Assembly: GCA_019112785.1 (NCBI GenBank) | Contig: DXIQ01000107.1 | Location: 1 to 40,515, forward strand | DNA length: 40,515 bases | Source of the DNA: Candidatus Blautia stercorigallinarum | Lineage (GTDB): Bacteria > Bacillota > Clostridia > Lachnospirales > Lachnospiraceae | Reading direction: 5' to 3' | Shown: in pieces, positions 6,472 to 15,151 of the stretch | How positions within the stretch are numbered: the stretch's first letter is position 1 | Layout of the letters: every line of letters begins with the position of its first letter | Made by a program: the position numbers and the translations under genes | Notes under the pieces: generated by a model | Told to the model about the DNA's origin: nothing | The model's input: only the letters and a program-made list of their open reading frames with translations | Databases searched by the model: none

Positions 6472-6531
6472 CAAACAAAAAGAACTGCCTGGGCCGGATC
6501 TGTTTTGATCCTGAGCCCCAGGCAGTTCTTT
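6472..6531 (-). terminator. Terminator of the nfnAB operon
   Basis: A perfect 15-bp stem, AAAGAACTGCCTGGG (6479-6493) with its complement at 6517-6531, followed on the minus strand by TTTTTGTTTG. It stands about 20 nt after the nfnB stop. Confidence 0.85.
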
Positions 6532-6552
6532 AGTTCCTGCATTTAATCTGTT

Positions 6553-7944
6553 TTATTTTCTGTTTTTGATAAACTCGTCGATTCCTTTCGCAGCAGCTTT
6601 TCCCGCGCCCATAGCCAGGATAACTGTAGCAGCTCCTGTTACGGCGTCACCCCCTGCGAATACGCCCTCTTTTGAGGTCTGTCCGTTTTCTTCATCGGCA
6701 ATGATACATTTTCTTCTGTTAGTATCCAGACCGATGGTTGTAGAAGAGATCAGCGGGTTTGGTGAAGTTCCCAGAGACATGATCACTGTGTCTGCATCCA
6801 TGGTGAACTCAGAACCTTCGATAACAACAGGACGTCTTCTTCCTGAAGCATCCGGCTCACCCAGTTCCATACGCACGCATTTTACTTCTTTTACCCAGCC
6901 GTTTTCATCCGGAATGATCTCTACCGGATTGGTAAGAAGGTCGAAGATAACGCCTTCTTCTTTTGCGTGATGTACTTCTTCTCTTCTGGCAGGAAGTTCT
7001 TCTTCGCTTCTTCTGTATACGATATGTACCTCTGCGCCAAGACGGAGAGCTGTTCTTGCAGCGTCCATAGCAACGTTTCCGCCGCCTACTACGATAACTT
7101 TCTTGCCTGTCTTGATCGGCGTATCATAATCTTCACGGAAAGCCTTCATCAGGTTGCTTCTTGTCAGGTATTCGTTGGCAGAGAAGACACCGTTTGACAC
7201 TTCTCCGGGGATTCCCATAAACATTGGGAGACCTGCGCCGGATCCGATAAATACAGCCTCAAAACCGCCTTTTTCCAGCAGTTCGTCGATTGTAGTAGAT
7301 TTACCGATGATCACGTTTGTCTCGATCTTAACGCCCAGGGATTTTACATTTTCCACTTCTTCTTTGACTACTTTATCTTTTGGAAGACGGAATTCCGGGA
7401 TACCGTATACCAGAACGCCGCCCGGCTGATGAAGGGCTTCAAAGATCGTTACATCATAGCCCATTTTTGCCAGATCTCCTGCGCAGGTCAGTCCGGAAGG
7501 ACCGGAACCGATCACTGCGATCTTATGGCCGTTCTTCTCGGCAGGAGCTTCCGGCTTAATGCCGTTTTCTTTTGCCCAGTCAGCAACAAAACGCTCAAGT
7601 TTACCGATAGAAACCGCTTCACCTTTCACGCCTCTGATACAAACGCCTTCACACTGGGTCTCCTGAGGACAAACACGTCCGCATACAGCAGGAAGGGCGC
7701 TGGACTGGCTGATGATCTTATAGGCTTCTGCAAAATTGCCTTCCTTCACTTCATGAACAAAAGCCGGGATATTGATAGAAACAGGACATCCCTTAACGCA
7801 TTTCGCATTTTTGCAGTTTAAGCAGCGGGAAGCCTCTTCCATAGCTTCTTCTTTATTATATCCAAGACAAACCTCTTCAAAGTTTGTTGCTCTTACCTTC
7901 GGATCCTGTTCTCTTACAGGAACTTTTTCTAATACGTTACCCAT
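6553..7944 (-). CDS. nfnB: NfnB-type NADPH-binding flavoprotein (GltA/GltD-like)
   Basis: The 463-residue product belongs to the glutamate synthase small-subunit-like family and, with its partner NfnA, fits the electron-bifurcating NADH-dependent ferredoxin:NADP oxidoreductase. Two [4Fe-4S] clusters are indicated by Cys41, 44, 49, 53 and Cys88, 92, 98, 102. An FAD-binding Rossmann motif VIGSGPSGLTCAGDLAK lies at about 144-160, the NADP site VVGGGNVAMDAARTALRLGA near 285, and the C-terminal FAD motif GVFAGGDAVTGAATVILAMGAG near 430. The ATG shares one base with the nfnA stop (TAATG) and has GGAGGTGA inside nfnA, so translation is coupled. An older automatic name would be glutamate synthase small subunit, but no large subunit is nearby. 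Confidence 0.88.
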   Translation of the reverse strand: MGNVLEKVPVREQDPKVRATNFEEVCLGYNKEEAMEEASRCLNCKNAKCVKGCPVSINIPAFVHEVKEGNFAEAYKIISQSSALPAVCGRVCPQETQCEGVCIRGVKGEAVSIGKLERFVADWAKENGIKPEAPAEKNGHKIAVIGSGPSGLTCAGDLAKMGYDVTIFEALHQPGGVLVYGIPEFRLPKDKVVKEEVENVKSLGVKIETNVIIGKSTTIDELLEKGGFEAVFIGSGAGLPMFMGIPGEVSNGVFSANEYLTRSNLMKAFREDYDTPIKTGKKVIVVGGGNVAMDAARTALRLGAEVHIVYRRSEEELPARREEVHHAKEEGVIFDLLTNPVEIIPDENGWVKEVKCVRMELGEPDASGRRRPVVIEGSEFTMDADTVIMSLGTSPNPLISSTTIGLDTNRRKCIIADEENGQTSKEGVFAGGDAVTGAATVILAMGAGKAAAKGIDEFIKNRK

Positions 7945-8831
7945 TATTTGTCACCTCCGCAGTTTCCGCATCCGCCGTGATGAGTATCTCCCTCACGTTC
8001 TTTCAGCAATGCTCTTCCTTCTTCAGTCTTATACATCTGCTGTCTCTTCATAGCCAGATCCCAGTCGATCTTATGACCGTCAAACTCCGGTCCGTCTACA
8101 CAGGCAAATTTCACTTCGCCGCCTACGATCACACGACAGGCGCCGCACATACCTGTTCCGTCTACCATGATCGGGTTCATGGACACGATAGTAGGGATAT
8201 TATATTTCTGAGTTGTCAGGCAGCAGAACTTCATCATGATCATAGGGCCGATGGATACGCATTTTGTGTAAGTCTTTCCCTCTGCCATCAGATCTTCGAT
8301 CACTTTTGTGACCATACCGCTGCGGCCGTAAGAACCGTCGTCTGTGGTGATATATAAGTTACCTGCTACAGCTTCCATTTCTTTTTCCAGGATGATCAGG
8401 TCTTTTGTCTTGGCGCCTACGATAACGTCAGCGTCAATTCCCTGTTCATGAAGCCATTTTACCTGAGGATAAACAGGCGCGGTACCAACACCGCCGGCAA
8501 CAAATAAAAGTTTCTCTTTCTTTAACTCCTCTATATCTTCATTTACAAGTTCAGATGGACATCCCAGAGGACCAACAAAATCCTCGAAAGCATCTCCTGC
8601 CTTAAGTTTTGTAAATTTCTCTGTGGAAGCTCCCACCGGCTGGAATACGATAGTGATCGTTCCTGCCTCTCTGTCATAATCACAGATCGTCAAAGGGATC
8701 CTTTCCCCTTTGTCATCTAATTTTACAATGACAAACTGGCCCGGCATGCAGTGCTTTGCAACCATAGGCGCTTCTACATCCATGAGATAAACAACCTCAT
8801 TGAGCTGTTGTGCTTTTAGAATCTTATACAT
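7944..8831 (-). CDS. nfnA: NfnA-type FAD/NAD-binding subunit
   Basis: A 295-residue protein of the sulfide dehydrogenase / dihydroorotate dehydrogenase electron-transfer subunit type. The N-terminal beta barrel binds FAD (PLTICDYDREAGTITIVFQ), the middle is an NAD-binding fold with FVAGGVGTAPVYPQ, and the C-terminal cysteine motif MCGACRVIVGG ... KFACVDG holds a [2Fe-2S] cluster. Its 1-base overlap with nfnB makes the pair an NfnAB complex, which reduces two NADP with NADH and reduced ferredoxin in many anaerobes. The gene follows a TTGAAT-N17-TATACT promoter and GAGGAGG. The complex type is inferred from family and pairing; sulfide dehydrogenase SudAB is the main alternative. Confidence 0.88.
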   Translation of the reverse strand: MYKILKAQQLNEVVYLMDVEAPMVAKHCMPGQFVIVKLDDKGERIPLTICDYDREAGTITIVFQPVGASTEKFTKLKAGDAFEDFVGPLGCPSELVNEDIEELKKEKLLFVAGGVGTAPVYPQVKWLHEQGIDADVIVGAKTKDLIILEKEMEAVAGNLYITTDDGSYGRSGMVTKVIEDLMAEGKTYTKCVSIGPMIMMKFCCLTTQKYNIPTIVSMNPIMVDGTGMCGACRVIVGGEVKFACVDGPEFDGHKIDWDLAMKRQQMYKTEEGRALLKEREGDTHHGGCGNCGGDK

Positions 8832-8920
8832 AGTTTCCTCCTCATATTCTTACAAAATATCGGCCTATCTGCTGATCATACAGCAGGGATACAGCTTTCT
8901 TTTGGCTTTTGTCGATATAT

Positions 8921-8938
8921 TTGTTATGATTGCTAAAT
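8921..8938. promoter_or_regulatory. Possible degenerate Rex site
   Basis: TTGTTA followed by a degenerate second half lies just downstream of the nfnA -10 box, where a repressor would act. Only one half of the TTGTTA-N6-TAACAA Rex consensus is well kept. Rex itself is encoded in this window. Confidence 0.25.
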
Positions 8939-8941
8939 GTA

Positions 8942-8970
8942 AGTATAAGACAAACCGCATAAAAATTCAA
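8942..8970 (-). promoter_or_regulatory. nfnAB promoter
   Basis: TTGAAT (8970-8965), 17 bp, TATACT (8947-8942) on the minus strand. The -35 box is also part of the terminator hairpin of the upstream operon (8961-9000). The roughly 105-nt leader contains a small CTGCTG/CAGCAG hairpin. Confidence 0.65.
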
Positions 8971-9000
8971 TCCACTTTCTGATTAAAGTGATGAATTTTG
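8961..9000 (-). terminator. Terminator after the zinc-ribbon/TPR gene
   Basis: On the minus strand AAATTCA and CACTTT pair with AAAGTG and TGAATTT around an AATCAG loop, with a small internal loop, ending in TTTTT. It overlaps the -35 box of nfnAB. Confidence 0.55.
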
Positions 9001-9033
9001 TGCAATCTGCCACGATATTCTTTTGATTTATCC

Positions 9034-10167
9034 TCAGTATCCGTAATATACATATACTTCGCTGGCCACAGGACTGACCTTGCCTCTGCTGTCCACAGCA
9101 ATAGCAGAAAAGGTATGTTCTCCCTGAGGCATGGGTACCGGATCTGTATACTGTGTGCTTTCTATAGTAGGTGTCTCGTCAAAAGCATAGTATACGGTAC
9201 ATCCATCAGGCACAGTCACGATTATGTTTTCCTGATAGTCATATTTCCCTGATACAGGAGCGATAAGGGGCCTGTCCGGCGCGTCAAATCTGATCACATA
9301 CTCTTCTACCCCTATGTCGCTGGGGATGGATTTTTGATTGTATGCGATATACTTCAGGGTGGTAGTCCCTTCTTCTGTCAGTTCTATCGGATCCTGGTAT
9401 TTCTCGCTGTTCTGATCCGGATCCGAACCGTCCAGGGTATAATAGACCTCTGTTCCCGAAGGGATATCTGTAAATTCAATGCTTACTTCCTCTGTAAAGG
9501 AACCGCCTTCCTGAGAGATTTCCGGTAGTGTACAGACATAATTATGGTAGATTTCCCGGATATTATCGCTGGCGTTATCCATAAGATCCCGGATATCTGT
9601 ATACTTTTCCTGCTGGTCATACAGCCTTAAAAGCTCGCCGTAGGCCGTAGTATTTTCCGGATCAGATTCCGTCACAGAATTCAGTATGGACTCTGCCGCG
9701 GATACGTTATTATCCTTTACATAGATCCTTGCTTCCAGGATCTGAGCCTGGGCGTTTCCCGGCTCCAGTTCCTGGGCCCTGCCGACATAGGACAGAGCGC
9801 CTTCGTAATCCCCCTGTCCATAGGCAGTTTCTGCCTGATCCATCTGATAGGAAAAAGAATTTATCTGTGTCTGGTAGATAAACCCAAATGCGGCTACCCC
9901 CAAAACGATCACAGCACCGATCGTACCCATGATCAGCCGTCTTTTATGTCTTTTCCTTTTTCTTTCCTGCTCCGCTTTTCTCTCTTCTTTTTCTCTTTCC
10001 TTTCTTGCCTCCATTTCCCTGCGTTTTTTTTCCTGCTCTTCAATCTCTCTTTGTTTTATGAGAGTCTCCAGTGTATTGTACTCCGGCACCCACTGGACTT
10101 CCTTTCCGCATACAGGACAAAACAGGGTTCCTTCTTCCAAATCTGCACCACAGTTTCTACACTTCAT
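9034..10167 (-). CDS. Zinc-ribbon, TPR and chitobiase-C-like membrane protein
   Basis: A 377-residue modular protein. Residues 1-25 form a zinc ribbon with CRNCG and CPVCG; residues about 30-75 are a highly charged Glu/Lys/Arg coiled coil; residues about 78-98 are one membrane segment (LIMGTIGAVIVLGVAAFGFIY). Beyond it come tetratricopeptide-like repeats (AETAYGQGDYEGALSYVGRA and following) and two chitobiase/beta-hexosaminidase C-terminal-like modules, recognisable by VYYTLDGSDPD and VYYAFDETP. The zinc ribbon is thus in the cytoplasm and the repeats outside. No enzyme domain is seen; a scaffolding or envelope-sensing role is inference. It is 21 nt downstream of ftsK and ends at the terminator 8961-9000. 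Confidence 0.8.
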   Translation of the reverse strand: MKCRNCGADLEEGTLFCPVCGKEVQWVPEYNTLETLIKQREIEEQEKKRREMEARKEREKEERKAEQERKRKRHKRRLIMGTIGAVIVLGVAAFGFIYQTQINSFSYQMDQAETAYGQGDYEGALSYVGRAQELEPGNAQAQILEARIYVKDNNVSAAESILNSVTESDPENTTAYGELLRLYDQQEKYTDIRDLMDNASDNIREIYHNYVCTLPEISQEGGSFTEEVSIEFTDIPSGTEVYYTLDGSDPDQNSEKYQDPIELTEEGTTTLKYIAYNQKSIPSDIGVEEYVIRFDAPDRPLIAPVSGKYDYQENIIVTVPDGCTVYYAFDETPTIESTQYTDPVPMPQGEHTFSAIAVDSRGKVSPVASEVYVYYGY

Positions 10168-10188
10168 CTATATCAAATCCTCATTCTT

Positions 10189-12696
10189 TTATAAATACTC
10201 ATCTATATATTGTTCAAATTGTTCCATGGACATCAGGACTTTTCTGGGTTTCGTGCCTTCTTCCTCGCCTACGACCCCTGCGTCACAGAGCTGATCCATG
10301 ATCCGGGCAGCCCGGTTGAAACCGATCTTAAAGGCTCTCTGAAGCATACCTATAGAAGCCTTGTCCTTTTCAATGATAAACTTTCCTGCATCGGCAAAAT
10401 AGGCGTCTCTTTCGGAGCCGCTCTGAGGGCCTGTACCCCCTGTTTCTTTTGCCGCTTCGATCTTCTGCTGGATTTCCTGGTCATATTCTGTCTCTGGGTG
10501 CTGGGAGGACAGGAAATTCACAATAGCGCTTACTTCCTGATCCGAAACAAAAGCCCCCTGGACTCTGGCCGGTTTCTGATAGCCCTGAGGATAAAACAGC
10601 ATATCACCTTTTCCCAGGAGTTTTTCTGCTCCATTCATATCCAGGATTGTTCTGGAATCCACGCCGGATGACACAGAAAAAGCAATCCTGGAAGGCATAT
10701 TTGCCTTGATCAGGCCTGTGATGACATTTACAGACGGACGCTGGGTAGCAATGATCAGATGGATCCCCGCCGCTCTTGCAAGCTGAGCCAGACGGCAGAT
10801 CGCATCTTCCACTTCTCCCGGCGCTACCATCATCAGGTCTGCCAGTTCATCTACGATAATTACGATCTGAGGCAGCTTCTTGGGCTTGTTTTCATCTTCA
10901 ATGCCTTCTAAAGCATCTACCTTGGCATTATAGCCCTTCAGATCTCTCACATTATACTGAGCAAATTTATCATAACGCTCCATCATCTCCGCTACCGCCC
11001 AGTTCAGGGCTCCTGCGGCCTTCTTGGGATCCGTCACTACCGGTATAAACAGGTGAGGGATTCCATTGTACGCGCTTAATTCCACCACTTTCGGGTCTAT
11101 CATAATTAATTTTACCTCATCCGGGGTGGCTTTGTAAAGGAGACTGACGATAATCGTGTTAATACATACAGATTTACCGGAACCGGTAGCTCCTGCGATA
11201 AGAAGATGAGGCATTTTGGCAATATCCGCGATCACAGGCCGTCCTCCGATATCCTTGCCGGCGGCGAAAGCCAGCTTGGAAGAACAGTTCTTAAATGCCT
11301 CAGACTGGATCAGATCCCGGAGCATAACGGTGCTGTTATTTTCATTCGGTACCTCGATACCTACTGCCGCTTTTCCCGGTATAGGAGCCTCGATCCTGAT
11401 ATCCGTAGCCGCCAGATTCAGCTTAATATCATCTGTGAGACTGACGATCTTGCTGACTTTTACTCCCTGTTCCGGCTGCATTTCATACCGGGTGACTGTC
11501 GGCCCGCAGCTTACGTCGGTAATAGTCACATTAACACCAAAATTATGTAGGGTATCCTGAAGCTTTCTGGCCGTTTCCCGAAGATGGGCATTGGAATCTC
11601 CACCGGTATTTTTCCCTTTTTTCAGAAGGGATATCGGCGGAAACTTATATTCTTTTTTCTTTTCTTCTTCCTTATTGGCGATCTGAGTTTTCACCTCATC
11701 TACACCCTGACGGATCTCTTCCGGAGAAGACTTGGGATTTTTTCTGTTCTTTTCTTCTTTTTCCTCTGCAGGCTCTTCTTCTGCCACAGCGATCTCTTCC
11801 AGATCCTGGACCAGACGGTCGCCTCTGTGGATAGGGAATGCTTTTTCAGGAACAAAAGGCAGTTCTTCCTCCGGTTCCTCAGCAAAAGCTTCTGATGCTG
11901 CCTTTTCCTGGGCTGCAGGGCTCTTCTCTTCAGGAGCAGCCACTTCTTTTTTCTTTTTTCTTCTTCCTGTTCCCGGATTTTTTTCCTTTTCCTCTGCTGA
12001 TCTTTCCCTGCGGTGTCTCCGTTTTTCCTCCTGCTCTTCCTGCTTCTCCTCTTCTTCCCGGCGAAGTCTTGCCGCTTCCCTTCTCTCCTCCTGTCTTCTT
12101 GCCGCAGACTCGTAGAGAGACTGGCTGAATTTCCGGATCATATCAAAAATCGATCTCTGAGTAATTAGAACTAAAGAGATCATCAATGCCGCCAGGATGA
12201 TCGCATAGGTACCTGCTGTTCCGAAAGCGATCACACACAAACGGCACAACGCGCCTCCAAGAACGCCCCCGCCTGTTTTAAATTCCGCGGAAATATTGAA
12301 ATAAGATCCCAGATCATCCTCCAGGACCGCCCCTTCTGTTACCATCTGCATAAACATACACGCTGTAACAAAAAACAGGACAAATCCGCCCATCTTGCGG
12401 TAAGCCCTGGTATTTCCGCTGTTTGATATCACAAATGCCGTCCCCAGAAAGAGAAAAAAAGGAAGGGGATAGCACATCAGCCCGACCAGACCGAAGAAAA
12501 AACTGCTGATCGCATTTCCCACAGCTCCTCCCAGACCGAAGTTACTGACCAGGAGAACTGCGGACATGGCAAGGACGATCCAGAGAATGATCTCTGTCTC
12601 CATGCTCCTGTCCGGTTCATTTCTTTTTCTTGTCCCTTTCTTTCCTCCCGAAGATGTCCTTCTTTTTCTTCCCGTAGCCCCTTTTCGTGCTGCCAT
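10189..12696 (-). CDS. ftsK: FtsK/SpoIIIE DNA translocase
   Basis: An 835-residue ring-forming ATPase that pumps DNA through the division or sporulation septum. After a basic start the N-terminal about 200 residues hold four membrane segments (for example IILWIVLAMSAVLLVSNFGL and GTYAIILAALMISLVLI). A charged Glu/Lys/Arg-rich linker follows to about residue 340, then the motor: Walker A AGATGSGKSVCIN, Walker B VIIVDELADLMM and RLAQLARAAGIHLIIATQRP. The C-terminal gamma domain, MLQRAFKIGFNRAARIMDQL, reads orientation sequences on DNA. Length and order match SpoIIIE. Placement next to the tepA-like gene is the same as in Bacillus subtilis. Confidence 0.95.
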   Translation of the reverse strand: MAARKGATGRKRRTSSGGKKGTRKRNEPDRSMETEIILWIVLAMSAVLLVSNFGLGGAVGNAISSFFFGLVGLMCYPLPFFLFLGTAFVISNSGNTRAYRKMGGFVLFFVTACMFMQMVTEGAVLEDDLGSYFNISAEFKTGGGVLGGALCRLCVIAFGTAGTYAIILAALMISLVLITQRSIFDMIRKFSQSLYESAARRQEERREAARLRREEEEKQEEQEEKRRHRRERSAEEKEKNPGTGRRKKKKEVAAPEEKSPAAQEKAASEAFAEEPEEELPFVPEKAFPIHRGDRLVQDLEEIAVAEEEPAEEKEEKNRKNPKSSPEEIRQGVDEVKTQIANKEEEKKKEYKFPPISLLKKGKNTGGDSNAHLRETARKLQDTLHNFGVNVTITDVSCGPTVTRYEMQPEQGVKVSKIVSLTDDIKLNLAATDIRIEAPIPGKAAVGIEVPNENNSTVMLRDLIQSEAFKNCSSKLAFAAGKDIGGRPVIADIAKMPHLLIAGATGSGKSVCINTIIVSLLYKATPDEVKLIMIDPKVVELSAYNGIPHLFIPVVTDPKKAAGALNWAVAEMMERYDKFAQYNVRDLKGYNAKVDALEGIEDENKPKKLPQIVIIVDELADLMMVAPGEVEDAICRLAQLARAAGIHLIIATQRPSVNVITGLIKANMPSRIAFSVSSGVDSRTILDMNGAEKLLGKGDMLFYPQGYQKPARVQGAFVSDQEVSAIVNFLSSQHPETEYDQEIQQKIEAAKETGGTGPQSGSERDAYFADAGKFIIEKDKASIGMLQRAFKIGFNRAARIMDQLCDAGVVGEEEGTKPRKVLMSMEQFEQYIDEYL

Positions 12697-12741
12697 TCTT
12701 ATTTCTCCCTCTAATCTATTCTATCACCACGGTATGATTCC

Positions 12742-13620
12742 CTACGCAAGATAAAAGCTTCCTGCAACTGCCGCTGCTCCTATGAGAAAACAGTAGACAG
12801 AAAAGCCGTAAAATTTCTTATTCTGCAATACCCTTGTCACTTTTCTGATGGAAAAATAGCCTGCCACTCCCGCTGCCAGGGCGCCTGCCACATATCCTGC
12901 CCAAACCTGCCAGCCCAAAGAAGCGCCTGTCATATGAGTACATTCTGTGATAAAAGATCCTATGAACGCAGGCACGGACAGCAGAAGGACATACTTTACC
13001 GCAAATTTTCTCTGACATCCATAAGCCAGGCATACTGCCAGGATAATACCCAGCCGTGAAACCCCCGGAAATACGGTAAGCCCCTGGATAAGGCCGATAA
13101 CCAATGCGGCAGAATAGCCGATATCTCTGGGGATCTTCTTCCCTCTGGGGAAAAAATCAGCCACCAGCAGTACGATCCCTGTAATAAAAAGTCCCATGCC
13201 CGGCGCCAGCAGATTCCCGCCTGCCAGTTTTGCCAGGTCCCGAAACAGCCAGCCTACCACAGTCCCGGGAACTGAAGCAATGACCAGAAGCAGAAACCAT
13301 TTTCTATAATTATTGCATATGATCTTCTTATATCTTCTGGCATCCTTCTTATCTCTGTTATGGAAATAAGTCTTAATATTTTCATATATGTCATAAAGGC
13401 TCCTGCACAATTCCATTAAGAGCTTCTTTATCTCTTTACGCAGCGCTCCTATGACAGCTGCCAGCAGTGCCAGATGGACCAGTGCCTGAAAGGGCAGACT
13501 GGTCTCGCTGTTTATATGCAGCAGATTTTCTATAATTGCCAGATGACCGGAACTGCTTACCGGAAGGAACTCTGTGATCCCCTGGATCAGTCCGAGAAGC
13601 AGTGCTTCGATTATTGTCAT
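12742..13620 (-). CDS. uppP: Undecaprenyl-diphosphatase family protein
   Basis: A 292-residue polytopic membrane protein of the BacA/UppP family, which dephosphorylates undecaprenyl pyrophosphate to recycle the cell-wall lipid carrier. The first catalytic motif is intact: GITEFLPVSSSGHLAI at about residues 15-30. The second motif, normally PGxSRSG, reads PGVSRLG near residue 192, with Leu for the second Ser. Eight or so hydrophobic segments are present, plus a charged insert around residues 75-108 (YDIYENIKTYFHNRDKKDARR). The substitution and insert suggest a divergent subgroup whose activity should not be assumed. It lies between the tepA-like gene (43 nt) and ftsK (45 nt), same strand. Confidence 0.85.
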   Translation of the reverse strand: MTIIEALLLGLIQGITEFLPVSSSGHLAIIENLLHINSETSLPFQALVHLALLAAVIGALRKEIKKLLMELCRSLYDIYENIKTYFHNRDKKDARRYKKIICNNYRKWFLLLVIASVPGTVVGWLFRDLAKLAGGNLLAPGMGLFITGIVLLVADFFPRGKKIPRDIGYSAALVIGLIQGLTVFPGVSRLGIILAVCLAYGCQRKFAVKYVLLLSVPAFIGSFITECTHMTGASLGWQVWAGYVAGALAAGVAGYFSIRKVTRVLQNKKFYGFSVYCFLIGAAAVAGSFYLA

Positions 13621-13663
13621 TTTTTTAACCTCTTCATTTGTATTTTCATATCAACAGTTTATT

Positions 13664-14365
13664 TTAGCATATGTTATTTTTTTTTTCAATCAATTCATAG
13701 AGCTTCTCCATAGCCTGGCGGATCCCTCCGGTCTCATCGATCAGTCCTTCCCGTACAGCCTCCTCTCCTTCCAGCATAGTTCCCACATCCTTTACCAGCT
13801 GGGAAGTATCCAGCATCAGTTCTTCGATCCGCTCTCTCTTCATATTTGAATGGTCTGCAATAAACCTTGTGATCCGGTCCTGTATTTTTTCCATGTTCCG
13901 ATAGGTCTGCATGACACCGATAAACATGCCGTTGCTCCGGACCGGGTGGATGACCATGGTAGCGCTGGGAACAATAAAAGAATAGTCTGCAGACACAGCC
14001 ATAGGCACGCCGATAGAATGTCCGCCCCCAAGTACCAGGGAAACTGTAGGCTTACTCAGCGAAGCGATCATTTCTGCAATAGCCAGACCGGCCTCCACAT
14101 CTCCTCCTACGGTATTCAGCAGGATCAGAAGGCCGTCGGTCTCCCTGCTGTCTTCGATCACCGCAAGCTTTGGAAGGATATGTTCGTATTTCGTTGTTTT
14201 ACTGTTATTAGGAAGACATTCATGTCCTTCCACCTCTCCGATAATGGTCAAAAGCTGGATATGATATTTCTTCTCATTTTCTTCCAGCATCGCTTCCCCC
14301 AGATCCCGGATCTGCTGATTCTGTTCCCGGACAGTTTCCAGCTTCTCTTCTTTCTCTTCAGACAT
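13664..14365 (-). CDS. tepA: ClpP-like serine protease, TepA family
   Basis: A 233-residue member of the ClpP-fold TepA/YmfB group. Key parts: GLLILLNTVGGDVEAGLAIAEM, then SLVLGGGHSIGVPMAVSADYSFI with the nucleophile Ser in GHSIG, and ATMVIHPVRS with the His. In Bacillus subtilis TepA is linked to protein secretion and to sporulation peptide turnover, and its gene neighbours spoIIIE, as here. The ATG at 14365 is chosen over the one at 14386 because GGAGGT stands 7 nt before it. That ribosome binding site is locked in a perfect hairpin (14370-14400), so translation may be controlled. Confidence 0.85.
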   Translation of the reverse strand: MSEEKEEKLETVREQNQQIRDLGEAMLEENEKKYHIQLLTIIGEVEGHECLPNNSKTTKYEHILPKLAVIEDSRETDGLLILLNTVGGDVEAGLAIAEMIASLSKPTVSLVLGGGHSIGVPMAVSADYSFIVPSATMVIHPVRSNGMFIGVMQTYRNMEKIQDRITRFIADHSNMKRERIEELMLDTSQLVKDVGTMLEGEEAVREGLIDETGGIRQAMEKLYELIEKKNNIC

Positions 14366-14369
14366 AAAA

Positions 14370-14400
14370 AATACCTCCAGTTTCATTTTCTGGAGGTATT
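14370..14400 (-). promoter_or_regulatory. Hairpin covering the tepA ribosome binding site; yebC terminator candidate
   Basis: AATACCTCCAG and CTGGAGGTATT are a perfect 11-bp pair with a 9-nt loop. In the minus-strand mRNA the 3' arm contains the GGAGGT ribosome binding site of the tepA-like gene and is followed at once by TTTT and the ATG. The same hairpin and T-run have the form of an intrinsic terminator 20 nt after the yebC stop. Confidence 0.7.
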
Positions 14401-14419
14401 ATGTGTAACCTTATTAATT

Positions 14420-15151
14420 TTATTCTCCGTCCCAGTTGTTCCATACATCTGTAACGTCGTCATCATCTTCAAGCAGATCCAGTGTTTTCTGGAGGTTTTT
14501 AATATCCTGCTCGTCTGTAAGAGTTACATAAGTCTGAGGGATCATGGCTACCTGAGCCTCTGCCATAGGAATACCGGCAGCCTCAAGAGCTTCTCTTACC
14601 TTACTGAATTCGTCCGGATCTGTAAGGATCTCATAACTGTCTTCCTCTTCCTGGAAGTCCTCTGCGCCTGCATCCAGCGCAGTCATCATAAGATCGTCGG
14701 GATCCATCTCGCACTCTTCTTTATCAATGATGATCTGACCTTTTTTATCAAACATAAAGGATACAGAACCAGGAGTTCCGATATTTCCGCTTCCTTTTGT
14801 AAAGGCGCTTCTTACGTTTCCGGCTGTACGGTTTTTGTTATCTGTAAGAGTCTCTACAATAATTGCTACGCCGCTTGGGCCGTATCCTTCGTAGGTAAGT
14901 TTTTCAAAGTTATCTGCATTGGCGTCTCCGGCTGCCTTTTTAATACCTCTCTCGATGGTATCGTTTGGCATATTATTTGCCTTTGCCTTTGCGATCACAT
15001 CTCTCAGTTTACTGTTGTTGGCCGGATCCGGTCCTCCCTCCTTTACAGCAACTACGATCTCTCTTCCGATAACGGTAAAGATCTTACCTTTTTTTGCGTC
15101 GTTTTTCTCCTTTTTATGCTTTATGTTTGCGAATTTTGAATGTCCTGACAT
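14420..15151 (-). CDS. yebC: YebC/PmpR family protein
   Basis: A 243-residue member of the YebC/TACO1 family, with the invariant start [21 protein letters not shown] and the conserved [34 protein letters not shown] and [14 protein letters not shown] blocks. Members were first described as transcriptional regulators; more recent work connects some with translation of proline-rich stretches. The ATG lies inside the end of the upstream CorC-like gene (31-nt overlap) with AAGGAG before it, so the two are translated from one transcript. Confidence 0.93.
   Translation of the reverse strand: MSGHSKFANIKHKKEKNDAKKGKIFTVIGREIVVAVKEGGPDPANNSKLRDVIAKAKANNMPNDTIERGIKKAAGDANADNFEKLTYEGYGPSGVAIIVETLTDNKNRTAGNVRSAFTKGSGNIGTPGSVSFMFDKKGQIIIDKEECEMDPDDLMMTALDAGAEDFQEEEDSYEILTDPDEFSKVREALEAAGIPMAEAQVAMIPQTYVTLTDEQDIKNLQKTLDLLEDDDDVTDVWNNWDGE

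Noticed and set aside
6114..6542. Open frames on both strands in the hairpin block (139 and 60 codons)
   Set aside because: They run through inverted repeats and have repeat-driven residues; the repeats explain the openness.
7944..8831. Dihydroorotate dehydrogenase electron-transfer subunit PyrK
   Set aside because: No pyrD beside it; the one-base overlap with an NfnB/GltA-like gene favours NfnA.
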